From assembly GCA_002319795.1 (NCBI GenBank), contig DCFU01000034.1:91010-155009 (forward strand): DNA of 64,000 nucleotides, in the 5' to 3' direction. Numbering within the stretch: the stretch's first letter is position 1; every line of letters begins with the position of its first letter. This stretch comes from Megamonas sp. UBA1796 (GTDB lineage: Bacteria > Bacillota > Negativicutes > Selenomonadales > Selenomonadaceae). The position numbers and the translations under genes were made by a program. The notes under the pieces were generated by a model. The model saw only the letters and a program-made list of their open reading frames with translations. It did no database searches and was not told where the DNA came from. Below are positions 36,063 through 43,915 of this stretch, in pieces.

Positions 36063-36856
36063 TGATATGCAGATTTTGTAAAAGCTTATTTGTAATTTAA
36101 AAATTTACAAATAAAGTAAAATAAAAAATAGTATTGCTTCCATTTTAACGAATATAAATGTATAAAGCAACATAAAAAATGGTTTAATTCATTATTTTGA
36201 AAAAAATAAGTCCATATTTTTTTGCCAGTGAGCAAAGCTGAAAAAGGTTTGTTTGTGGATCGATTTGATGAATTTTTTTCTATCCGCATATGGCCTTATT
36301 TCCAAAACAAATAATGGATTTCAAGGAATCCTATATTGCAGGCGTTGGTCCATATTTACAGAAACCAAAGAGTAAAGCACCTTCTAATGTCCGAGATGAT
36401 ATAGGTATATTATACCACAACTGTACAGGATGCAGAAGAATGTAATAAGACTTTTGTGAAACAAATCTATGGAGATAGCAATTTCAAGAAAATTGTATAA
36501 ATAAGTTTCGATGACCGCAAACTGATGTAGGTACAAAGCTGTGTAGCCGGGTCAATTGTTCATTGGAGAGTGGGTTTTAGGATTTTCTTGCGATGATTTT
36601 TCGCAGCTTTTCCAGCATGATGATCCTCCAAGTGCTAAATTTGTTTTCAGAAGAGTATAGAAGGTCTGAAAGCCTATATATGGTATATATAATTGATGCT
36701 TTCATTATACTGAAAATAAGTGAGGGCGGTCATTCTATAGTGTTTACTTTACAGGAAGGACATTTTTATGAGAAAAGACGCTTTAGAAAGAGTGGCAAAT
36801 ATGATATCATACAAAATAGTATGATATATTGAAAGTGCTTTAGGGGGAGATTTTGT
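36063..36856. other. Long intergenic region with possible gene decay
   Basis: About 790 AT-rich bases without a gene that I can support. One frame, 36405-36497, reads 31 residues with protein-like composition (VYYTTTVQDAEEC...) between stops, and an adjacent frame is protein-like just upstream, which suggests a decayed gene. The right end holds the palindrome described separately. Confidence 0.4.
36804..36827 (+). promoter_or_regulatory. Inverted repeat upstream of a small membrane protein gene
   Basis: ATATCATAC (36804-36812) and GTATGATAT (36819-36827) are separated by six bases. The left arm extended to 36814 is the reverse complement of TTGTATGATA, the motif repeated at the two sugar importer promoters downstream. 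The right arm may also act as a -10 box (TATGAT). It sits 29 bases before the start codon. Confidence 0.6.
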
Positions 36857-37177
36857 ATGAAGAAGATATTGCAGGCGCTTCTGGCAGGTATGTTCCTGAC
36901 CTCTGCTGCCGCAGTACTTGTGGAAGGAATCGAGATAGCGGTGGTATTGCTGGTCATTTGTGGAATTTCGGGGCGTGCTTATCGTCTGGCCGGAGAGTAT
37001 AAGGAGGATGGAGATAAGAATGCATATGATAGGCAGATGAAGACGGTGTATGGTTTCACGATTGCCTGTGCGCTGCTTTCTTTTTATTGGCCGTATGATA
37101 TGTATTATAATTTATGCCTGTTCATTTGTCTCACATTTCATGTATGCATCAATAAATATGTTGGGCATAAAAAATAG
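36857..37177 (+). CDS. Small hypothetical membrane protein
   Basis: 106 residues, not recognised. Two hydrophobic blocks: about 5-40, long enough for one or two segments (LLVICGISGRAYRLAG ends it), and 70-97. A charged loop with KEDGDKNAYDRQMK lies between. TAGGGGGAG is a good SD before ATG 36857. A monocistronic gene with its own palindromic operator, immediately before the galactofuranose-type importer operon. Confidence 0.65.
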   Translation: MKKILQALLAGMFLTSAAAVLVEGIEIAVVLLVICGISGRAYRLAGEYKEDGDKNAYDRQMKTVYGFTIACALLSFYWPYDMYYNLCLFICLTFHVCINKYVGHKK

Positions 37178-37187
37178 ATAACATAAG

Positions 37188-37201
37188 TGAAACTGTTTAC
37201 A
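37188..37201 (+). promoter_or_regulatory. cre-like site upstream of ytfQ
   Basis: TGAAACTGTTTACA matches the CcpA consensus TGWNANCGNTNWCA except for one central base. LacI-family proteins bind such sites. It lies 79 bases upstream of the -35 box. Confidence 0.45.
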
Positions 37202-37266
37202 ATTTATGCAGATAATGAGTAATATTTATGATTTTTAAATATTTTGTGAATTTTTTATAAAAACTA

Positions 37267-37328
37267 TTGAAAAAAACTTTTAATAGTTGTATGATGAAAT
37301 TAAATCAAATACTAGTGGTTGTATGATA
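37267..37328 (+). promoter_or_regulatory. ytfQ promoter with TTGTATGAT repeat pair
   Basis: TTGAAA (37267-37272), 17-base spacer and TATGAT (37290-37295) form a sigma-70-type promoter. TTGTATGATG (37287) recurs as TTGTATGATA (37319), exactly 32 bases downstream. The same pair with the same spacing precedes the chvE gene. Confidence 0.65.
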
Positions 37329-37480
37329 AATAGGAATGAATGGAGGTGTGTGAGCAGGAACATTTTGAAGGGAGAGATGCGCATTAAAAATTACAGGTAT
37401 TCTGAGATTTACAGCAGCTTGTCAAGAAAGAAGTCTCAAAATTTAGAATGATGGATATTTTAGGCTTTGGAGGGAAAATG

Positions 37481-38518
37481 ATGAAAAATCTCAAGAAATT
37501 ATTGGCACTTTTAGTAACAGGCCTCATGCTTATTGCTGCAGCAGGTTGTGGCGATAGTGCCGGAAGTGGAAGCGCGAGTAAAGCGGCGTCAGGTTCCGGC
37601 AGTGGAGGCAAGCAGATTACGATGGGATTCTCACAGATTGGTGCAGAGTCTGAGTGGAGGACGGCCAACACGGAGTCAATCAAACAGGCGGCAAAGGATG
37701 CCGGCATAAATCTTCAGTTCTCGGATGCACAGCAAAAGCAGGAAAACCAAATTAAAGCAATTCGATCTTTTATTGCACAGGGCGTCGATGTCATAGCCTT
37801 TGTTCCGATTGTCGAAACAGGCTGGGATACGGTTCTGAAAGAAGCTAAAGATGCTAAGATTCCGGTCATCGTAGTCGACCGGGACGTGAAACTCAATGAT
37901 GATTCTCTTTATGTAGCTAAGATTGGTACAGATTCCGTTGCAGAAGGCAAAAAAGTCTTCAACTGGATTGACGAATATATGGCAAAGCAGAACAAACAGC
38001 CGAGAAGCGGCAATCAGTACAATGTTGTCATCCTTGAGGGTACGGTTGGTTCATCTGTAGCAATCGGTCGCGAGGCAGGCTTCAAGGATGCTATGGCTGC
38101 GGCACAAGATGGTTCCAAGTATAATATCCTGGCTTCGCAGACGGGTGAGTTTACGCGTCAGAAGGGGCAGGAAGTCATGGAGTCTTTCTTGAAATCTGAC
38201 CGTGATAAGATCGATATCCTCTTTGCACAGAATGATGATATGGCCCTGGGGGCTATTCAAGCAATTGAAGCGGCCGGACTTAAACCAGGAAAAGATATCA
38301 CGATTATTTCTATTGATGGCGTAAAAGGTATGTTCCAGGCTATGATCGAGGGTAAGTCGAACTGCACGGTTGAGTGTAATCCGCTGCAGGGACCATTGCT
38401 TATGGAAACAGCTAAGAAAGTACTTAATGGCGAATCGGTAGATAAGCTCGTTTATGTTGATGAAGGTATTTTCCCGGCAGATGTCGCAGAAAAAACTTTA
38501 CCAGAAAGAAAATACTAA
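37481..38518 (+). CDS. ytfQ: Sugar ABC solute-binding lipoprotein, YtfQ-like (galactofuranose type)
   Basis: 345 residues. Lipobox AAGC after MKNLKKLLALLVTG; mature class I periplasmic-binding fold. GFSQIGAESEWRTANT, QQKQENQIKAIRSF, ILEGTVGSSVAI and QNDDMALGAIQAIEAAGLKPG are closely similar to E. coli YtfQ, which binds galactofuranose and galactopyranose. The downstream order ATPase-permease-permease is that of ytfQRT-yjfF. ATG 37481 lies six bases after GGAGGG; ATG 37478 is too close. Confidence 0.9.
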   Translation: MKNLKKLLALLVTGLMLIAAAGCGDSAGSGSASKAASGSGSGGKQITMGFSQIGAESEWRTANTESIKQAAKDAGINLQFSDAQQKQENQIKAIRSFIAQGVDVIAFVPIVETGWDTVLKEAKDAKIPVIVVDRDVKLNDDSLYVAKIGTDSVAEGKKVFNWIDEYMAKQNKQPRSGNQYNVVILEGTVGSSVAIGREAGFKDAMAAAQDGSKYNILASQTGEFTRQKGQEVMESFLKSDRDKIDILFAQNDDMALGAIQAIEAAGLKPGKDITIISIDGVKGMFQAMIEGKSNCTVECNPLQGPLLMETAKKVLNGESVDKLVYVDEGIFPADVAEKTLPERKY

Positions 38519-38524
38519 GGGATA

Positions 38525-38569
38525 AAAAAGAGCCGCGCCCTGCCGGAGGTATGTGGACGCGGCTTTTTA
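38525..38569 (+). terminator. Attenuator hairpin between ytfQ and ytfR
   Basis: AGCCGCG pairs with CGCGGCT, followed by T5. Same-direction genes continue 34 bases on, so it likely sets a high ratio of binding protein to ATPase. Confidence 0.75.
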
Positions 38570-38602
38570 TATACGTGATTTATCTGAGGGCGGGGTGAAA
38601 GT

Positions 38603-40111
38603 ATGGCAAATGTTCTTTTGGAAATGCGGCAGATAGATAAGATATTTCCGGGTGTACGTGCACTGTCTAAAGTTGATTTTACCTTGCGTGCGGGCGAAAT
38701 CCATTCACTTATGGGAGAAAATGGTGCAGGCAAGTCGACTTTGGTCAAGGTGCTTACGGGCGTATATGGGCGTGATGGTGGGACAATTCTTCTCGATGGT
38801 AAGGAAACAACGCCACGTACCACGAAAGAAGCACAGGAATGTGGTATTTCCACGGTCTACCAGGAGGTCAATCTTTGTTCAAATCTCACAGTGGCAGAAA
38901 ATATTTTTATTGGACGACAACCAAAGAAACATGGATTTATTGACTGGACGACGATGAATAAAAGGGCGGCGGAACTTTTACAGCGGCTCAGCGTAAGAAT
39001 TGATGTGACGAAGACACTGGACCATTATCCGGTGGCTGTACAACAGATGATAGCTATTGCGCGTGCAGTCGACGTTTCGGCCCGGATATTGATTTTGGAT
39101 GAGCCAACCTCAAGTCTGGATGAACAGGAAACGCAAAAACTGTTCACGATTATTCGTCAGCTCAAGAAACAGGGCATGGGAATTATTTTTATATCACATT
39201 TTTTGGACCAGGTATATGAGTTGTGTGACCGGATCACGGTTTTGCGCAATGGTAAACTTATTGGCGCATACGATGTGGATAAACTACCAAAATTTGAGCT
39301 TATTGCGAAAATGGTGGGAAAATCACTTTCAGATGTCCAGGACTTTGAGAAGCGTGAGGAAAAAAGCCAGCCGTCTGAGGAGATGTTCCTGGAGGCCAGC
39401 CATATTGGCTGTACCGGCAGCCTGGTCGATATGGATGTGGCAATCCATAAGGGCGAGGTCATTGGATTTGCCGGACTTTTGGGATCCGGACGCACTGAAA
39501 CAGCGGAGCTGTTGTTTGGCATTCATGAAATCACGCATGGTGCAATTACTGTGAACGGTAAAAAAATGCATATAAAAGAACCTATGGCGGCAATGAAACA
39601 AAAAATAGCTTTTTGTCCGGAAGATCGTAAAAGTTCGGGAATCATCGAAGATCTGAGTGTGCGCGAAAATATCATTCTGGCTATGCAGGCCAAAGATGGC
39701 ATGTTCCGGCATATTCCATATAAAGAGCAGGTGAAGATAACGGATGACTGTATTAAATTACTGAATATCAAGGTATCCAGCCGGGAGCAGCTTATTCGCA
39801 ATCTTTCGGGAGGCAACCAGCAAAAGGTTATTATAGCACGCTGGCTGGCAACGCAGCCGGAACTTCTTATACTGGATGAGCCGACACGCGGAATTGATGT
39901 AGGGACTAAAAGCGAAATACAGAAAATGGCGATTACGCTTGCCAAAAAGCGCGGTATGTGCGTAATATTTATTTCCAGCGAAATGGATGAGATGGTGCGG
40001 ACATGTACGAAATTGATTGTACTCAGAGACCGCCGCAAGGTTGCTGAGCTTGAAAATGAAGATATCAGTTCTGAAAATGTCATGCGGGCGATTGCCGGAG
40101 GTGAAGGCTGA
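38603..40111 (+). CDS. ytfR: Sugar ABC transporter ATP-binding protein, YtfR-like (two ABC domains)
   Basis: 502 residues with duplicated ABC domains, the CUT2 (ribose-class) layout. Domain 1: Walker A GENGAGKSTLV, Walker B ILILDEPTSSLD. Domain 2: degenerate Walker A GLLGSGRTETAE, signature NLSGGNQQKVIIARW, Walker B LLILDEPTRGID. The degenerate second site is normal for the family. Ends one base into the first permease start (ATGG overlap region), so translation is coupled. Confidence 0.9.
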   Translation: MANVLLEMRQIDKIFPGVRALSKVDFTLRAGEIHSLMGENGAGKSTLVKVLTGVYGRDGGTILLDGKETTPRTTKEAQECGISTVYQEVNLCSNLTVAENIFIGRQPKKHGFIDWTTMNKRAAELLQRLSVRIDVTKTLDHYPVAVQQMIAIARAVDVSARILILDEPTSSLDEQETQKLFTIIRQLKKQGMGIIFISHFLDQVYELCDRITVLRNGKLIGAYDVDKLPKFELIAKMVGKSLSDVQDFEKREEKSQPSEEMFLEASHIGCTGSLVDMDVAIHKGEVIGFAGLLGSGRTETAELLFGIHEITHGAITVNGKKMHIKEPMAAMKQKIAFCPEDRKSSGIIEDLSVRENIILAMQAKDGMFRHIPYKEQVKITDDCIKLLNIKVSSREQLIRNLSGGNQQKVIIARWLATQPELLILDEPTRGIDVGTKSEIQKMAITLAKKRGMCVIFISSEMDEMVRTCTKLIVLRDRRKVAELENEDISSENVMRAIAGGEG

Positions 40112-41169
40112 TGGAAAAGCTAAAACAATTCACTTCAAGTTCATTATTTTTGCCTATTGTGGCTTTAGCGGTGCTTTTAATATTCAATGCTGTTTTCGTT
40201 GATGGGTTTCTCCATATACAGCTAACAGAAGATGGCCGTCTGTATGGGCGTCTTATCGATATTTTAAACCGTTCATCATCCTTGGTGATTTTATCGCTGG
40301 GAATGACGTTTGTCATTGCGACGAGCGGTATTGATATTTCGGTTGGTGCGGTCGTGGCGATATCGGCTGCAGTGGTTTGTACCTTTATCGGAGGGCGTGG
40401 TGACGGCATACCTGAGCATCCTATGGTGTTGGCGATGCTTGCAGCTGTTGGGGCGGGTGTTGTCTGTGGCATATGGAATGGACTGCTTGTGGCCAAATTC
40501 AAGATACAGGCTGTAGTGGCAACGCTGATTCTCATGACGGCAGGGCGTGGTATCGCACAGCTTATGACAGAAGGACAGATTATTACAGTCTACTATAAAC
40601 CGTTCAGTTATATCAGTGGTACAATTCCAGGCAATATTTTGCCGACGACGATTTTTATTGCGGCGGCTATGGTATTGCTGGTTGTTTTCCTCATGAAGAA
40701 GACAAGCATCGGACTTTTTGTCCAGTCAGTGGGAATCAATCCTACGGCAAGCAGGTTTTCCGGCATCAATGTAACGCTGGTTATTTTTCTTGTATATGCA
40801 TTTTCTGGCTTATGCGCGGGGGTTTCGGGACTGATAGAAAGTTCACTCATCCGTGCAGCAGATGCGAATAATGCCGGTCTTAATATGGAAATGGATGCAA
40901 TTCTGGCAGTTGCCCTGGGAGGTACGTTGCTTTCCGGCGGCAAGTTCTATATCGGCGGTTCGGTTATTGGCGCGATTACAATACAGACACTTACGACAAC
41001 TATGTATGCCTTAGGCGTATCAGCAGATCAGCTGCCGGTTGTCAAGGCGATTGCGGTTATTGCTATCTGCCTTATTCAGTCCAAGCGCTGTCAGGAGATT
41101 TTTGATAAATGGAAAGCACGTCACATGCAGCCGGATAATCCGGAAGAGAAGGCGGTGAACAAGGCATGA
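40111..41169 (+). CDS. ytfT: Sugar ABC permease, YtfT-like
   Basis: 352 residues, about 8-10 hydrophobic segments, with the CUT2 permease motifs ATSGIDISVGAVVAISA and LGGTLLSGGKFYIGGSVIGA. Shares its first base with the ATPase gene's last base and overlaps the second permease by four bases. Forms a heterodimer channel with the YjfF-like protein. Confidence 0.88.
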   Translation: MEKLKQFTSSSLFLPIVALAVLLIFNAVFVDGFLHIQLTEDGRLYGRLIDILNRSSSLVILSLGMTFVIATSGIDISVGAVVAISAAVVCTFIGGRGDGIPEHPMVLAMLAAVGAGVVCGIWNGLLVAKFKIQAVVATLILMTAGRGIAQLMTEGQIITVYYKPFSYISGTIPGNILPTTIFIAAAMVLLVVFLMKKTSIGLFVQSVGINPTASRFSGINVTLVIFLVYAFSGLCAGVSGLIESSLIRAADANNAGLNMEMDAILAVALGGTLLSGGKFYIGGSVIGAITIQTLTTTMYALGVSADQLPVVKAIAVIAICLIQSKRCQEIFDKWKARHMQPDNPEEKAVNKA

Positions 41170-42197
41170 AATTTGTAAATAATCTCATTGCATCAAAATA
41201 TTTTTCCTTTTTTGTTACGGTACTGCTTTTTATGATTTTATATGCAGTTGGGATCATGACGTATAAGGGATTTATGCGGCCACAGGTTTTTTTTAATCTC
41301 TTTATAGATAATGCAGCGCTTATTATTGTGACGGTGGGAGTCACTTTTACCTTGCTTATAGCAGGGATAGACCTTTCGGTCGGGGCGGTGCTTGCCCTGA
41401 CCTGCATGATGCTCGCATATCTTATGGAAAATACCGGGGTATCGCCCGCGCTGGCAGTTCCTGCTGTGCTGGTGGTTGGGACTGCCTTTGGGGCATTTCA
41501 GGGTTATATTATTACAAAATTTGACTTACAGCCGTTCATTATTACACTTGCCGGCATGTTTTTCTGCCGCGGTCTGACTGCAGTTATTTCGCGTGATACA
41601 ATCAGTATTTCCAATCCTTTTTATGTGGGGATTGCCAGTGCACGTATCGGTGTATTTGGACTGGGCTTCGTTTCGGTTGGTGCAGTCGTCGCTTTGCTTG
41701 TGCTCATCGTAGCGGCCATCGTGCTTGGGTATACAAAGCTGGGACGTACGATATTTGCTATTGGCGGTAATGAAAGCTCGGCGTCACTTATGGGACTGCC
41801 AGTATTCAAGACCAAAGTGCTTGTTTATACTATCAGCGGTTTTTGTTCTGCCTTGGGCGGTATCGCGTATTCGCTCATCATGCTCACAGGCTATAATCTT
41901 CATGGATTGGGGATGGAAATGGATGCGATTGCCTCTTCGGTAATTGGCGGTACGCTGCTTACCGGTGGGGTGGCATTTATTCCCGGTACGCTGTTTGGTG
42001 TACTCATTCAGGGAGTGATTTTGACATTTATTACCTTTCAGGGTACGCTTTCCGCATGGTGGACCAAGATTGTTATCGGCGCATTATTGTGCGTGTTCAT
42101 CATTATGCAGGCATTTATCACGGCACATAAGAGCCGGCTTTCTTCCAAGAGCTCCCTGGAGCAAACGACACCCAAAAATGGGCCGGCAAATCCATAA
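41166..42197 (+). CDS. yjfF: Sugar ABC permease, YjfF-like
   Basis: 343 residues, CUT2 permease with IAGIDLSVGAVLALTC and GGTLLTGGVAFIPGTLFG. Pairs with the YtfT-like protein. The operon ends 50 bases later at a strong terminator. Order and paralogy match the E. coli galactofuranose importer; substrate specificity still depends on the YtfQ-like protein. Confidence 0.88.
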   Translation: MKFVNNLIASKYFSFFVTVLLFMILYAVGIMTYKGFMRPQVFFNLFIDNAALIIVTVGVTFTLLIAGIDLSVGAVLALTCMMLAYLMENTGVSPALAVPAVLVVGTAFGAFQGYIITKFDLQPFIITLAGMFFCRGLTAVISRDTISISNPFYVGIASARIGVFGLGFVSVGAVVALLVLIVAAIVLGYTKLGRTIFAIGGNESSASLMGLPVFKTKVLVYTISGFCSALGGIAYSLIMLTGYNLHGLGMEMDAIASSVIGGTLLTGGVAFIPGTLFGVLIQGVILTFITFQGTLSAWWTKIVIGALLCVFIIMQAFITAHKSRLSSKSSLEQTTPKNGPANP

Positions 42198-42247
42198 GCC
42201 CTCATTTGGGGGAATCATATTCCTCTCCTTAGATATATGATATACGA

Positions 42248-42280
42248 TGAAAAAAGAGCCATTCATTGGCTCTTTTTTCA
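42248..42280. terminator. Terminator after the ytf-like operon
   Basis: A 14-bp perfect stem (TGAAAAAAGAGCCA with its complement) and a 5-base loop; A and T runs on both sides make it potentially bidirectional. Confidence 0.88.
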
Positions 42281-42445
42281 TGAAATGTATTTCAAATATT
42301 GTTTTTAAATTTTATACAAGTTGGTTTCTTAATAGGGGAAGCAAGCTTGTATGATATAAATGCTTTTCAGAAAATGAAAAATATTTATAAAAAGCCTTGT
42401 GAGTATGCTCTTTATTTGCTATACTATCTTTAGTTAAAATAAAAA

Positions 42446-42459
42446 AGAAAACGTTTACA
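42446..42459 (+). promoter_or_regulatory. cre-like site upstream of chvE
   Basis: AGAAAACGTTTACA matches the CcpA consensus at all positions but the first. It lies 54 bases upstream of the -35 box, in the same relative place as the cre-like site of the ytf operon. Confidence 0.5.
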
Positions 42460-42512
42460 AATATTACAAGATTGATACTTGTTATTATTTTTAGAATTTT
42501 TATTAAAAGGTA

Positions 42513-42574
42513 TTGAAAAAAATATCAAACAGTTGTATGATAAAAATACCATAAATTGCATTTGTTGTATGATA
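42513..42574 (+). promoter_or_regulatory. chvE promoter with TTGTATGATA repeat pair
   Basis: TTGAAA (42513-42518), 17-base spacer, TATGAT (42536-42541). TTGTATGATA occurs at 42533 and 42565, 32 bases apart as in the ytfQ promoter, and once more at 42347. Confidence 0.65.
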
Positions 42575-42726
42575 AAAATAAGGAGATGGAGGTGCAAAAA
42601 CCAGACAAATTTTATAAGGGGGGCGATAAGATTTCGTGCTGAGAATCGTATAGTGCAGGGAAACTATCAAACAATAAGTCATAAAATTTAGAATGCTGGT
42701 TATTTTTAGGCTTTGGAGGGAAAATA

Positions 42727-43845
42727 ATGAAAAACCTTAAAAAACTTTTGGCAGTATTGATGACAGGCTTAATGCTGATTTTTGTTGCGGGCTGTGGTGG
42801 AACGGATAGCAGCAGCTCCTCGGGTTCAGGTTCGTCAGGCAAAGCGGCTTCGAATGGAAAGAGAGTCGGTGTGGCTATGCCGACGCAGTCCTCACAGCGC
42901 TGGATACAGGATGGAGCGAATATGAAAGAAAAGCTGGAAGCCCTCGGTTATACAGTTGACCTCCAGTATGCAGAAGATGATGTACAGGCACAGGTTTCGC
43001 AAATTGAAAACATGATTACGAATGGCGCGAACTGCCTGGTTGTTGCATCCATAGATTCCAGTGCGCTGGTAAATGTGCTGGATCAGGCGAAACAGCATAA
43101 TATCCCGGTCGTCGCTTATGACCGGTTGCTCATGGATACGGACAGTGTGTCCTACTATGCTACGTTTGATAATAAAGGCGTAGGTACGCTGATTGGTAAA
43201 TATGTAGAAGAGAAACTGGGACTGAAAGAAGGCAAAGGACCTTATAACGTTGAGTTCTTTGCAGGTTCTCCAGATGATAATAACGCACATTTCCTGAATG
43301 ATGGGGTATTTGAAGTATTGAAGCCATACATCGATAAGGGACAGCTGGTAGTTCCTTCAGGACAGACCGATTTCGATAAGATTTGTACGCTTCGCTGGTC
43401 GCAGGAAACTGCCCAGAAACGTATGGAAGATCTTATTTCTGGTTACTATAGCCAGGGCAAACAACTTGATGCGGTCATTTCACCGTTCGATGGCATAAGC
43501 TATGGTATCGCTGCAGCGCTTGAAGGTGCAGGCTATCAGGTAGGCAAGAATTGGCCAATTATCACGGGGCAGGATGCTGAGCTCATGGCAACGAAAAATA
43601 TTCTTTCTGGCAAACAGACGATGACGGTATTCAAGGATACGCGTATTCTTGCAGATAAATGCGTGACGATGGTGCAGGCTGTTCTCGAGGGTAAGACGCC
43701 TGAACTCAATGATACAACATCGTATGACAATCATAAGCTGGTCGTTCCGTCGTATCTCTGTACGCCGGTAGCTGTATACAAAGACAATGTACAGAAAGAG
43801 CTTATTGATTCCGGTTACTATAAGAAAGCGGATGTAGGCTTATAA
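42727..43845 (+). CDS. chvE: Multiple-monosaccharide ABC solute-binding lipoprotein, ChvE-like
   Basis: 372 residues. Signal MKNLKKLLAVLMTGLM with lipobox VAGC, then a class I binding fold with VGVAMPTQSSQRWIQDGANM, VVASIDSSALVNVLDQA, VEFFAGSPDDNNAHF and the C-terminal LVVPSYLCTPVAVYKDN, all typical of ChvE/MmsE-type proteins that bind glucose, galactose, arabinose and xylose. GGAGGG lies six bases before ATG. Its signal peptide is nearly identical to that of the YtfQ-like protein although the mature parts differ. Confidence 0.9.
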   Translation: MKNLKKLLAVLMTGLMLIFVAGCGGTDSSSSSGSGSSGKAASNGKRVGVAMPTQSSQRWIQDGANMKEKLEALGYTVDLQYAEDDVQAQVSQIENMITNGANCLVVASIDSSALVNVLDQAKQHNIPVVAYDRLLMDTDSVSYYATFDNKGVGTLIGKYVEEKLGLKEGKGPYNVEFFAGSPDDNNAHFLNDGVFEVLKPYIDKGQLVVPSGQTDFDKICTLRWSQETAQKRMEDLISGYYSQGKQLDAVISPFDGISYGIAAALEGAGYQVGKNWPIITGQDAELMATKNILSGKQTMTVFKDTRILADKCVTMVQAVLEGKTPELNDTTSYDNHKLVVPSYLCTPVAVYKDNVQKELIDSGYYKKADVGL

Positions 43846-43863
43846 TCCTTTGGTAATTCTGGA

Positions 43864-43896
43864 AGAGCCGGGAACGAAAGCTCCCCGGCTCTTTTT
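43864..43896 (+). terminator. Attenuator hairpin between chvE and mmsA
   Basis: AGAGCCGGG pairs with CCCGGCTCT around an 11-base loop, followed by T5, 20 bases before the next start. Confidence 0.75.
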
Positions 43897-43915
43897 AGAA
43901 AGGAGTGGGACAAGT

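Noticed and set aside
36593..36832. 79-codon open frame before the small membrane protein
   Set aside because: It has no SD, ends inside the palindromic operator and has no recognisable features.
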